A DNA stretch of 60,648 nt, from contig CAIMSU010000212.1 of assembly GCA_903844155.1 (NCBI GenBank), forward strand, positions 1 through 60,648. Direction: 5' to 3'. The first letter of the stretch is position 1; each line of letters opens with the position of its first letter. This stretch comes from an uncultured Pseudomonadota bacterium (GTDB lineage Bacteria > Myxococcota_A > UBA796 > SXON01). A program made the translations under genes and the position numbers. Positions 9,065-18,233 of the stretch are shown here, one piece after another. The notes beneath the pieces were generated by a model that was given only the letters and a program-made list of their open reading frames with translations, was not told the DNA's origin and made no database searches.

Positions 9065-9409
9065 ATGAGCGCAGTCATCGGGGCCACGTTGCTGAAGGGC
9101 CAGACCATCCGCGACCTCACGGGCGTACTCGGCAAGCTGCAGGAGGGCGGAAAGCCGCTCGCCGTCAGCGTCGAGAGCCGGTGCGTGCCGTACCTCGGCG
9201 ACACCGTGGTCGGCTGGACGGACGGGCCGCCGAGCAGCACGGTGGCGTGGATGCTCTCAGGCAAGGACGCGCACGCGGACGCCTGGAGGCGTTGGACGAT
9301 CTCGCACAAGGACGGCGGCTACGAGATCGGCTGCTTCCCGACGCATTTTCGGAACGCGCAGGACCCGCTCGCGCCAGGCGTGCCGCCCTCGTCGTCCAAG
9401 CGGCGCTGA
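9065..9409 (+). CDS. Hypothetical protein, 114 aa
   Basis: A clear Shine-Dalgarno sequence (aggag) precedes the ATG by 7 bases, supporting a real gene. The product is a small soluble protein with an alpha/beta pattern, two Cys (VESRCVPYL and EIGCFPTHF) and a Pro/Ser/Lys tail. No family was recognised. It follows the Rieske gene by 39 bases in the same direction. It converges with the FG-GAP lipoprotein gene, whose stop is 5 bases away inside the palindrome tgaccggtca. Confidence 0.65.
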   Translation: MSAVIGATLLKGQTIRDLTGVLGKLQEGGKPLAVSVESRCVPYLGDTVVGWTDGPPSSTVAWMLSGKDAHADAWRRWTISHKDGGYEIGCFPTHFRNAQDPLAPGVPPSSSKRR

Positions 9410-9413
9410 CCGG

Positions 9414-11042
<1,629 letters not shown>

Positions 11043-11114
11043 GGCGTCTCCGCTTGAGAGCGGGATCCTACGCCCGTGGCAGCCCCATCGTCAATCGTCC
11101 CGTGCGAGGCCTGC

Positions 11115-12611
11115 TCAAAAGCCCATCTCCTCCGGCTGGCGGTAGCGTAAGAGCTTGAGCAACGCCTTCAATTCGAGCGGTGCTCGATACGCGCCCGTCG
11201 CCCAGCGCAACCGACCCAGCGCACGCAGACCCGCGCGGGACGGCGCTCCAAGGCGCATGTCCGTGTGTGTCGGGAAGCGGGCGTTGAGCACCGTCTCAAA
11301 GTCAGCCACCCTCCGGATCAATCCGGGGGTGATCCACGGCGTGAGCGGGCTGCGACGGTGCGAAAATCCCGACCACACCGGCCCGATCCAGTCATCGAGC
11401 GTGGTCGGGAAGGCGAAGCCGCCGGCTGTGGCTGTGTCATACATGCCGGGGAGCGGGACGGGCGTGTAGAGGTAGAGGATGATCTCGCAGTCGGGGTTCT
11501 CGCGCTTCAACGTCCGGATCAGCTCGAATGTGCGGGACGCCTCGCGCTCCGGGTCGCCGGGCGTGCCGAGGACGAAGCTGAACTCAGGCCGGACCCCATG
11601 CCGACGGGCGAGGCGGTTGAGGCTGCCGATGTCCGCGACGCGCAGGCCGCCTTTGTCCATGCGCGCGAGGACCTCGTCGTCGCCGCTCTCAGCGCCGTAG
11701 AACACCATCTTCAGGCCGGATCTCGCCATCGACTCCCACGTCGCACCGGCGAACCCGAGCATCGTGTCGATCCGCCCCTCGCCCCACCACGAAACGCCGA
11801 GGTCAGCAATGCCTTCCGCGACCTCCTTCGTCCGCTTCTCCCACGCGAAGTAGTTGTTGTCGTGAAACTCGATCGCGTCCGCACGGTACTCGCGGGCAAG
11901 CCGCGTGACGACGCGGACGACGTGCTCGGCGGGGTCCGGGAGCCAGCGGCCGTTGTAGACGTTCACCACCGCGCAGAAGTTGCAGACGTACGGGCAGCCG
12001 ACGCTGGAGTGGTGGTTGTAGGTGCGCTTTCCGAGCCACGTCCGCGCTGCATAGCGGTCCATGTCGAGCCGCTCGTAGGGGAAATCGGCGAACGCAGACG
12101 AAGCGGCGATCGGTGCGCCGACCGTGCGAACGACCGCGCCATCCTCCCGAAACGCGATTCCGGGGACGTCCCGCAGCCGCCGGGCACCGGCTAGCGCCTC
12201 CAGCAACGCGGGGACCGTCCCCTCCCCGAGCCCCAGCACCACGCCGTCGATGACGGGGTCGGCGAGGACGGCATCCGCGTGGATGCCCGGAAAATAGCCA
12301 CCCCACCAGATGCCCAGCGACGGAAACCGGGCTTTCAACTGCCGACATGCGGGGACTGCCACACGAAGCTGCGGTCCGGGCATGACCGTGACGAACAGCA
12401 CGGTGTCGGTCACCGCGCAGAGTCGGTCCAGGTCGGCCGAAGCGGTGGAATCCACGTTGTCGTCGACCAGCACCCAGGTGTGGGGCGACGGGATCACACG
12501 CGCCAGGGCGAGCAGCGAGAGCGGCAGGCGACGATGACTGCGTTGGGCGCGGGGGTTGTAGAGAACGATATTCAAAGCGGCATCATCCCGATGGCGAGCG
12601 CGCAGCGCCAA
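11115..12611 (-). CDS. B12-binding-type radical SAM protein
   Basis: Up to 498 residues from a TTG at 12611; a second TTG at 12575, directly before NIVLYNPRA, would give 486 residues and may be the true start. The N-terminal 150 residues are a Rossmann-like cobalamin-binding-type domain (NIVLYNP, WWGGYFPGI, VLGLGEGT) without the DxHxxG base-off His motif. The radical SAM cluster is CPYVCNFC (Cys206, 210, 213), followed by a TIM-barrel part and a C-terminal domain. It resembles magnesium-protoporphyrin cyclase or hopanoid-type B12 radical SAM enzymes, but the substrate is unknown. It is one of three such proteins in the window. Confidence 0.87.
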   Translation of the reverse strand: MALRARHRDDAALNIVLYNPRAQRSHRRLPLSLLALARVIPSPHTWVLVDDNVDSTASADLDRLCAVTDTVLFVTVMPGPQLRVAVPACRQLKARFPSLGIWWGGYFPGIHADAVLADPVIDGVVLGLGEGTVPALLEALAGARRLRDVPGIAFREDGAVVRTVGAPIAASSAFADFPYERLDMDRYAARTWLGKRTYNHHSSVGCPYVCNFCAVVNVYNGRWLPDPAEHVVRVVTRLAREYRADAIEFHDNNYFAWEKRTKEVAEGIADLGVSWWGEGRIDTMLGFAGATWESMARSGLKMVFYGAESGDDEVLARMDKGGLRVADIGSLNRLARRHGVRPEFSFVLGTPGDPEREASRTFELIRTLKRENPDCEIILYLYTPVPLPGMYDTATAGGFAFPTTLDDWIGPVWSGFSHRRSPLTPWITPGLIRRVADFETVLNARFPTHTDMRLGAPSRAGLRALGRLRWATGAYRAPLELKALLKLLRYRQPEEMGF

Positions 12612-12715
12612 ACAACGTCAAGCACCTGCAAAGTCACGGTTGTGGGGGGATAGCAAGGCACGCCTGCGTGGACACGGATAGAGGGCGCTCCTTACCCTGC
12701 TCTCGGAGCCTGCCC

Positions 12716-15700
12716 ATGTTGCGACGCGTCGTTGCCGCCTCCCTCGTCATCCAGCTCGCCCTCGGGCTTGGCGCGGTCCTCGCCCCGCACTCGGTGCCTG
12801 GAATCGCGTGGGCGGACCCGGTTTTCGAAGGGATCGGCGTCGTCGATCTGCTGCAGCCGACCGGGGTTGTTGGCGATGGCGCCTCGCCGGTCGACCTGTA
12901 CCTGCTCGCGCTGAATCCGGACGGGACGCCGATCGTTGGACTGAAGGGCAAGCCGACGGCCAGCGCCGGCGCCACGACGGACATCGCTGAGCTTGGCGGT
13001 GGTCTCTACAAGTTCAGCTTCACCGCAGCGAAGGTCGAGTCCCGCCAGCAAGTGACCCTCACCTTCAAGTCGAAATTGCCGAGCAAGGAGCCCGTCGCAC
13101 GCACGTGGAACGTCAGCGTTGCCCCGCCGGTGAGCCACCAGTTGAGCGTGACCGTGAACCCGGCGAGCATCACCCTCGGGCAGGACCGCACGGCCAGCGT
13201 CTCCTTCAATCTCGCGGGCGGGAACGCGCAGGCGCTCTCGGGCGTCGAGCTGCGAACGAACGTGACCGCCGGCACGCTGGAGAACGTCACGAACCTTGGC
13301 GCCGGCCAGTTCAGCGCGCTGTTCACGACCCCGAGCACGCCCTTCCCGCAGATGCTGCTGCTGACCGCGGTCGACAAGCGCGACCCCGGGCGCACCTACG
13401 GATCCGCAGCCGTGCAGTTGCTCGGCAAGGCCGACTTCCCCGTGCAGGTGGCCCCGAACAGCCGCGTGATCATCAAGGTCGCCGGCCGTGAGTTCGGGCC
13501 CATCCAGTCGGACCTGCAGGGGCGCGCGAAGGTCCCCATCGTCGTCCCCCCGGGCGCGGGTACGGCCACGAAGACGCAGATCGCGCCGGACGGCAAGGTC
13601 ACCGAGGAGCCCCTCGATCTGAAGATCCCCGAGTCCCGCCGCGTCGCGCTGTTCCCCACGGCGTCCTCCGTCCCCTCGGACGCCCGGCTCGGGGTCCCGA
13701 TCCGCACCATCGTCGTCACGCCCGACGGCAAGCCGGACGACAACGCGCTCGTCGCCATCACCGCAACCGCGGGCACCGTCAGCCCGCCGAAAAGCGAGGG
13801 CGGCGGCGTCTACCTCGCCACGTTCACCCCGCCGACCAGCAACGCGAACACCCAGGTCACGCTGACCGTGAGCCTGTCGAACGGCTCCTCGGTCCAGACC
13901 GACTCAACCACGCTCAACCTCGTCCCCGTGCGCCCGGCCAAGGTCGCGCTCACGGCCGAGCCCACGACGCTGAGCAGCACCTCGGATGGCTTCAAGGTCT
14001 ACGCCAAGGTCACCGCTGCCGACGGCCAGGGCCTCGGCGGTCGCGCCCTGGACTTCGGCGTGAACGGCGGAAAGGTCAAGGACATCAAGGATCTGCGCAA
14101 CGGTGACTACCAGGCCACCTTCGCGACCACCGGCAACGGCCCGGTGGAGCTGACGGCCTCCGTCGGCACCGCGGCGACCGGCAATCCCTTCGCCCGCGTG
14201 TTGCTGATCCCCGCCAAGAACCGCCTCCCCAACGACGGCTTGTCCCCGTTGCTCCTCACGATCGCGACGGTGGACGAGTACGGCTACCCCGTCGGCAACG
14301 TGCCGGTGAACCTGAAGCTCCTCTCGGGCGACGGCCAGATCCCGAGCTCCTCGACCACCGGGCCCGACGGCACCGTGCAGATCTACTACACGGCCGGCCG
14401 CAAGGCGCAGACGATCTCGATCGAGGCGAACGCCAACGACGCGACCGCCGCGGTCACCCTGCTCCAGGCCCCCGCGAGCTTGACCGCCCCCGAGCTGCCC
14501 ATCGTCGCGCCGAAGGACGTGGCGTCGATGATGAGCGAGTGGGCGGCGACGATCTCGCCGTTGCGGATCGAGCGCGAGGGGATGACGGGCGCGGTCCTCA
14601 ACCCGACCATGCTGCCGGCAGCCGCGGGCGACCGCCCGGCCAAGCTCGGCATCACTTCCGACCCCGCGACCGTCTCGCCAGGCGGCACCGTCGTCCTCAA
14701 GCTCTCGCTCCAGAACGCGGAAGGGCGTGGCATCGGCGGCGCCCCGCTCGACTTTCTGACCTCCGCGGGCACCGTCGGCGCGATCACCGACAAAGGGAAC
14801 GGGAACTACGAAGCGACGTTGACCGTCCCGCCGACGACGTCGGGCGAGGTCAAGGTCTCCGTCGCCACGCGTGACGGCCTGCTCTCCCAGTTCATGCACA
14901 TCCCCGTGAGCGGCACGGCGGCCGGCTGGACCGGCAGCAACCCGTTTGCGACCGGCACCGACCCCTACGCGCAGCAGCCCACGACGACGAACCCGACGAC
15001 GACCACCCCGGTCGTGCCCCCGCCCATCGCCAGCACGACGAAGGTGAAGCCGGTCAAGCCGCCGAAGCCGGCAGCCACAGCGAGCGCGCAGTTCCCCTGG
15101 CTGCGCTTCCGCGGCGGGTACAACGTCTCGTCCTACGCCTACGATCAGCAGCCCCTGCAGCAGACGACGGGGCTGTTCCCAAAGCCGATCCAGCTCAACG
15201 CCCTGTCCCAGGGGTTCGCCCTGAACGTTGACTGCGATGGTCCGGCGTGCCTCGGGGGGTTGAAGCCCTCCGACGAAGGCGCCATGAAGTACGTGAAGAC
15301 GGAGGTGTCGGTCCGCGCGGACCGGTACAGCCTGGATCCCGCGCCGCTCTGCAGCGCACTCGGCCGCCCGTGCGACTCGGCGGGGCTGAAGGCGAACTGG
15401 GTGCACGACGGCAGCGTCGTTTTGGTGGGGCGGTACCCCTTCCAGACGGGCGGCGATGAGTTCTGGGTGGGGGCCCGCGCGGGTGGCGACTGGAGCAGCG
15501 TATTGGCGATTCAGTCGAGCGACACCGCTCTGAACCTGACCCCGGTGGAGATCGGCTCCCTGCAGGTCGGCGCGGAGATCGGCGCAGACCTCGGGCCCAG
15601 GTTGTTCCTCCACACCAACTTCGACGAGGATCTTGCGGGCGGCACCGCGCCCTTCGCGACGAAGTTCGACGCCGAAGCCGGCTACGCGATCATGGGCAAC

Positions 15701-15832
15701 TTGTACCTGAGTCTGGCCTTCAACCTGTCGGACCGGAAGGTCGACGTCCTCGACAAGGCGTCGAGCAACAAGATCGGTGAGGTCTCGGACGCCACCTTCG
15801 GCGGCACGGGCTCGGTCGGGTTTCAGTTCTGA
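12716..15832 (+). CDS. Surface protein: Ig-like domains plus C-terminal beta-barrel
   Basis: 1038 residues. It starts with a Sec signal peptide (LRRVVAASLVIQLALGLGAV, cleavage near AWA-DP). There follow several Ig/invasin-like beta domains; at least two share a pattern of TLSSTSDG/ATVSPGGT strand, GxGLGG(A/R)xLDF and a G(N/D)YxATF end. A Pro/Thr-rich linker lies at about residues 750-790. The last 240 residues have alternating aromatic/polar strands and end in GGTGSVGFQF. A C-terminal Phe is the outer-membrane beta-barrel signature recognised by BamA. The arrangement is passenger first, barrel last. It is not an obvious member of a named autotransporter family. A GGAG site precedes the ATG. 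Confidence 0.8.
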   Translation: MLRRVVAASLVIQLALGLGAVLAPHSVPGIAWADPVFEGIGVVDLLQPTGVVGDGASPVDLYLLALNPDGTPIVGLKGKPTASAGATTDIAELGGGLYKFSFTAAKVESRQQVTLTFKSKLPSKEPVARTWNVSVAPPVSHQLSVTVNPASITLGQDRTASVSFNLAGGNAQALSGVELRTNVTAGTLENVTNLGAGQFSALFTTPSTPFPQMLLLTAVDKRDPGRTYGSAAVQLLGKADFPVQVAPNSRVIIKVAGREFGPIQSDLQGRAKVPIVVPPGAGTATKTQIAPDGKVTEEPLDLKIPESRRVALFPTASSVPSDARLGVPIRTIVVTPDGKPDDNALVAITATAGTVSPPKSEGGGVYLATFTPPTSNANTQVTLTVSLSNGSSVQTDSTTLNLVPVRPAKVALTAEPTTLSSTSDGFKVYAKVTAADGQGLGGRALDFGVNGGKVKDIKDLRNGDYQATFATTGNGPVELTASVGTAATGNPFARVLLIPAKNRLPNDGLSPLLLTIATVDEYGYPVGNVPVNLKLLSGDGQIPSSSTTGPDGTVQIYYTAGRKAQTISIEANANDATAAVTLLQAPASLTAPELPIVAPKDVASMMSEWAATISPLRIEREGMTGAVLNPTMLPAAAGDRPAKLGITSDPATVSPGGTVVLKLSLQNAEGRGIGGAPLDFLTSAGTVGAITDKGNGNYEATLTVPPTTSGEVKVSVATRDGLLSQFMHIPVSGTAAGWTGSNPFATGTDPYAQQPTTTNPTTTTPVVPPPIASTTKVKPVKPPKPAATASAQFPWLRFRGGYNVSSYAYDQQPLQQTTGLFPKPIQLNALSQGFALNVDCDGPACLGGLKPSDEGAMKYVKTEVSVRADRYSLDPAPLCSALGRPCDSAGLKANWVHDGSVVLVGRYPFQTGGDEFWVGARAGGDWSSVLAIQSSDTALNLTPVEIGSLQVGAEIGADLGPRLFLHTNFDEDLAGGTAPFATKFDAEAGYAIMGNLYLSLAFNLSDRKVDVLDKASSNKIGEVSDATFGGTGSVGFQF
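14960..15082 (+). repeat. Pro/Thr-rich linker coding tract
   Basis: Low-complexity codons for Thr, Pro and Lys (for example TTTNPTTTTPVVPPP) separate the Ig-like part from the barrel of the surface protein. The tract is probably an extended flexible spacer at the membrane surface. Confidence 0.6.
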
Positions 15833-16254
15833 GCCTCGACCCGCCGGCCCCCCGGCCGGACGACGCATGGCTTGCGGCGTTCGTGGCCGAGAACGGTGGC
15901 GTGGCGGGCTCGGTGCACCGCGTGGAAGCCGGCGCCCTGCACATCACCGGTGCGCTCCGCCTGCCCCCGCCCGTCATCGCCGCGACGACCGTGATCCCCC
16001 GCGGCAAGGGCATGGCGGGGCTCGCGTGGGAGCGAAATACCCCCATCCAAACCTGCAATCTCCAGACGGACGCCTCAGGCACCGTGAAGCCCGGCGCGCG
16101 TGCCGTGAGCGCGCAGGCCGCGTTGGCGCTGCCGGTGCGGAGCGCGGACGGCGCTGTCATCGCGATCGTGGGCATCGCCTGGGCGGACGAGCGGGTGCTT
16201 GACGATGCGGCGACGGCGTCCCTGATGACACAGGCCGGGTCGCTGCGGCGCTGA
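15829..16254 (+). CDS. GAF-like small protein
   Basis: 141 residues if translation starts at a CTG (15829) that overlaps the upstream stop as CTGA; a GTG at 15883 would give 123 residues. The upstream extension encodes PDDAWLAAFVAENGG, which looks like the first helix of the domain. This favours the CTG and fits the overlap rule seen across the window. The core (VIPRGKGMAGLAWE, ALALPVRSADGAVIAIVGIAW) resembles a GAF fold as found in small sensory proteins. It is cytoplasmic, without an output domain. Its partnership with the barrel protein gene upstream is unexplained. It converges with the next radical SAM gene, 4 bases apart. Confidence 0.65.
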   Translation: MSLDPPAPRPDDAWLAAFVAENGGVAGSVHRVEAGALHITGALRLPPPVIAATTVIPRGKGMAGLAWERNTPIQTCNLQTDASGTVKPGARAVSAQAALALPVRSADGAVIAIVGIAWADERVLDDAATASLMTQAGSLRR

Positions 16255-16258
16255 CCGG

Positions 16259-17617
16259 TTACCCCCGAACCACCGAGTCAAACGTATTCCCCCGCATCTC
16301 CCGGAACTTCTTGCGGGCGTCGTAGACGGTTGACGCACCCGCCTGGATGCCAGCGACCGCGTACTGCAACGCACCCGGGTTCCAGAACTGGCCCTCGACG
16401 AGCTCGTGGTCCTTGTCGACGAGCCCGGTCTCGCGCGCCAGCTCGTGCAAGCGCGTGTGCGGGTAGATGCGGATCGGCTGCATCATCAGCAAGGTGAAAA
16501 GCCGCAAGTTCGGGCCCAACTCCATCCGCGCGTGCGCCAGGAACTTCACGACCGCCCACAGGCTGCGCATGTCCTCGCCCGGACTGTTGAGGAAGAAGCT
16601 GTACTCCACGTCCATCCCGTGCTTCTTCGCGACCTGCACCGTGTAGAGCATGTCCTCGTGCCGGAAGTTCTTGTCGAGGTTCTTGAGCATGCGGTCGTCG
16701 ACGTGGTCGGGGCTGAACGACAGGAGCCCGCACCCGGCGCGCTTGAGCCAGATCATCAGCTCATCGGGCAGCGTGTTCCGGTGCTCGTTGAACCACGCGG
16801 ACCACTGAACATCGAGCTTGCGGCGCACGATCTCCTCGCAGATCGCGATGGCGTGTCCGGGTGGGATGTTGAAGATCTGGTCGCACATGAACATCTGGCG
16901 AACGCCGTAGTCCTTGACCAGCCCCTCGATCTCATCGACCACGTCGACCGGATCGCGCTGTCGCACCCGATGGCCGAGCAGGAACGTGTCTGAGCAATGG
17001 ATGCAATGCAGCGAGCAACCCCGCTTGGCCTGGACGCCCACGCTCACAAAGCTGGACTTGAGATACGGCTCGTGGGGCACGAGGTCTCGGCGCGGCTTCT
17101 TCAGGTTCTTCCAGTCTTCTCCCGGCGGAGTGCCGGTGTAGAGCACCTCCCCGCGCGGGTTCCGGTAGTAGATGCCCTTGATGCTCTCGGGGTGGTCGAG
17201 GTTGTCGAGCAGCGCGCGAAACCGGTGCTCGCCCTCACCCCAGAGCCCGATGTCGATCTGCGGGATGCGCTTCATGAACGTCTCGCTGTACAGCGAGAAT
17301 GCCGTTCCGCCCGCCACGATCTTCGCCCCGGGCGCGAGCTTCTTGATCAGCTCCACGGCCTTCTGCTGCGGCTCGAAATCGTCCGTGTGCAGGTGGGGCA
17401 TCCCCACCTTCATGTTGCGCAGGGAGATGCCGATGACTTCGGGCCCGAAGCTCCGCAATCGGGCTTCCAACGCCTCATACGGCGCCTCCCGGTGCAGGTT
17501 GACGTCAAAGATGTCGACCTCGTGATTCTCCAGGTGAGCCGCGAGGTACGCGAGCCCGAGCGGGTAGACGAGCTCCATGTCGAGCGCAGTGAAGGCCTGG
17601 ACGAGTAGTACGCGCAT
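16259..17617 (-). CDS. B12-binding-type radical SAM protein
   Basis: 452 residues. The N-terminal B12-binding-type domain (MRVLLVQAFT, VYPLGLAYLAAHLE, EVIGISLRNM, IVAGGTAFSL) is followed by the radical SAM motif CSLHCIHC (Cys201, 205, 208) and a barrel with MFMCDQIFNIP and YSFFLNSPGED. The wording RNMKVGMPHLHTDDF places it near B12 radical SAM oxidoreductases of unknown substrate. The ATG is preceded by six bases and a TATGAA box, so it may be transcribed without a leader. No metabolic neighbours on either side indicate its role. Confidence 0.88.
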   Translation of the reverse strand: MRVLLVQAFTALDMELVYPLGLAYLAAHLENHEVDIFDVNLHREAPYEALEARLRSFGPEVIGISLRNMKVGMPHLHTDDFEPQQKAVELIKKLAPGAKIVAGGTAFSLYSETFMKRIPQIDIGLWGEGEHRFRALLDNLDHPESIKGIYYRNPRGEVLYTGTPPGEDWKNLKKPRRDLVPHEPYLKSSFVSVGVQAKRGCSLHCIHCSDTFLLGHRVRQRDPVDVVDEIEGLVKDYGVRQMFMCDQIFNIPPGHAIAICEEIVRRKLDVQWSAWFNEHRNTLPDELMIWLKRAGCGLLSFSPDHVDDRMLKNLDKNFRHEDMLYTVQVAKKHGMDVEYSFFLNSPGEDMRSLWAVVKFLAHARMELGPNLRLFTLLMMQPIRIYPHTRLHELARETGLVDKDHELVEGQFWNPGALQYAVAGIQAGASTVYDARKKFREMRGNTFDSVVRG

Positions 17618-17623
17618 GGCGCG

Positions 17624-17629
17624 TTCATA
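17624..17629 (-). promoter_or_regulatory. -10-like box TATGAA, 6 nt before start
   Basis: On the minus strand TATGAA is followed by six bases and the ATG at 17617. There is no Shine-Dalgarno sequence between, consistent with a leaderless transcript. No -35 box close to consensus is seen. Confidence 0.45.
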
Positions 17630-17711
17630 CCCGCGCCATCGCGCGCCCGCGACCGGATCCGGGCGCAGATGTAGCCCGGGGCGCGGGATTTCATCATCCC
17701 TGCGTTCGGGT

Positions 17712-17717
17712 TAGCTC
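17712..17717 (+). promoter_or_regulatory. -10-like box TAGCTC, 6 nt before start
   Basis: TAGCTC is followed by six bases and the ATG at 17724. The preceding context (gggt) and the spacing match the element before ppk1 (22726). It is a weak match to TANNNT at the last base. Confidence 0.35.
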
Positions 17718-17723
17718 CCTGGC

Positions 17724-18233
17724 ATGTCCGAAACCTCGACCGAGACCACCTTCGCCACCGCTCTCTACCTGCTTCGGCGCTCGGGGGTGGACGTCGCGAA
17801 CGCCGAGCTCGCACGCCTCGCCAAGGCGGTCGACAGTGCCAAGAGCGCCGCGGACGCTGGCAAGGCCGCCGAGCACCTCGCCGCGGCGCTGGCGCAGCCG
17901 GGCGGGTTTGAGGCGGGTCTGGGCCGCGCTTTCCCGGGCTTGCAGGTGCAGGTCGTCCGGGGCGACAAGCACGCGCACGCCTCCGCCCTGCGTCGCGCGC
18001 GCTTCGGAAACCCGCTGCCCATGCTGGTCGGCATCGCGGACCGCTACCAGGGCGGCGTCGCCATCCGCTGGGCCATCGTGCTGGACGTCACGGAGGAGAG
18101 GGTCCACATCCTCGACCCGAACCCGTGGGACGACGTCGCAGAGGACCACCACCTGCCGCTCAACGACTTCATCGTGCGCTGGGAGCTGGCAAGCTCGGTG
18201 CTGGTCACCTTCCGCCCCGGCGACCGGCCCTAG
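17724..18233 (+). CDS. Hypothetical cytoplasmic protein, 169 aa
   Basis: The N-terminal 70 residues are predicted helical and Ala-rich, with a regular pattern (LARLAKAVDSAKSAADAGKAAEHLAAAL). The second half is beta-rich and acidic with several Trp, including VHILDPNPWDDVAEDHHLPL. The HILDPNP stretch is reminiscent of papain-like bacteriocin-processing or C39-type folds, but no catalytic set could be assigned. No export signal is present. It converges on the FG-GAP lipoprotein gene and the two stops share the palindromic tetramer ctag. Confidence 0.6.
   Translation: MSETSTETTFATALYLLRRSGVDVANAELARLAKAVDSAKSAADAGKAAEHLAAALAQPGGFEAGLGRAFPGLQVQVVRGDKHAHASALRRARFGNPLPMLVGIADRYQGGVAIRWAIVLDVTEERVHILDPNPWDDVAEDHHLPLNDFIVRWELASSVLVTFRPGDRP

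Noticed and set aside
12612-12715. Intrinsic terminator or RNA gene between the radical SAM and surface protein genes
   Set aside because: No stable hairpin with a T-run was found; the interval only shows a TACCCT -10-like box and GGAG before the ATG.
13904-15868. 654-codon open frame antisense to the surface protein gene
   Set aside because: Its translation is Arg/Gly/Val-rich without any domain, while the plus strand shows a signal peptide, Ig-like repeats and a barrel. It is a typical high-GC antisense frame.
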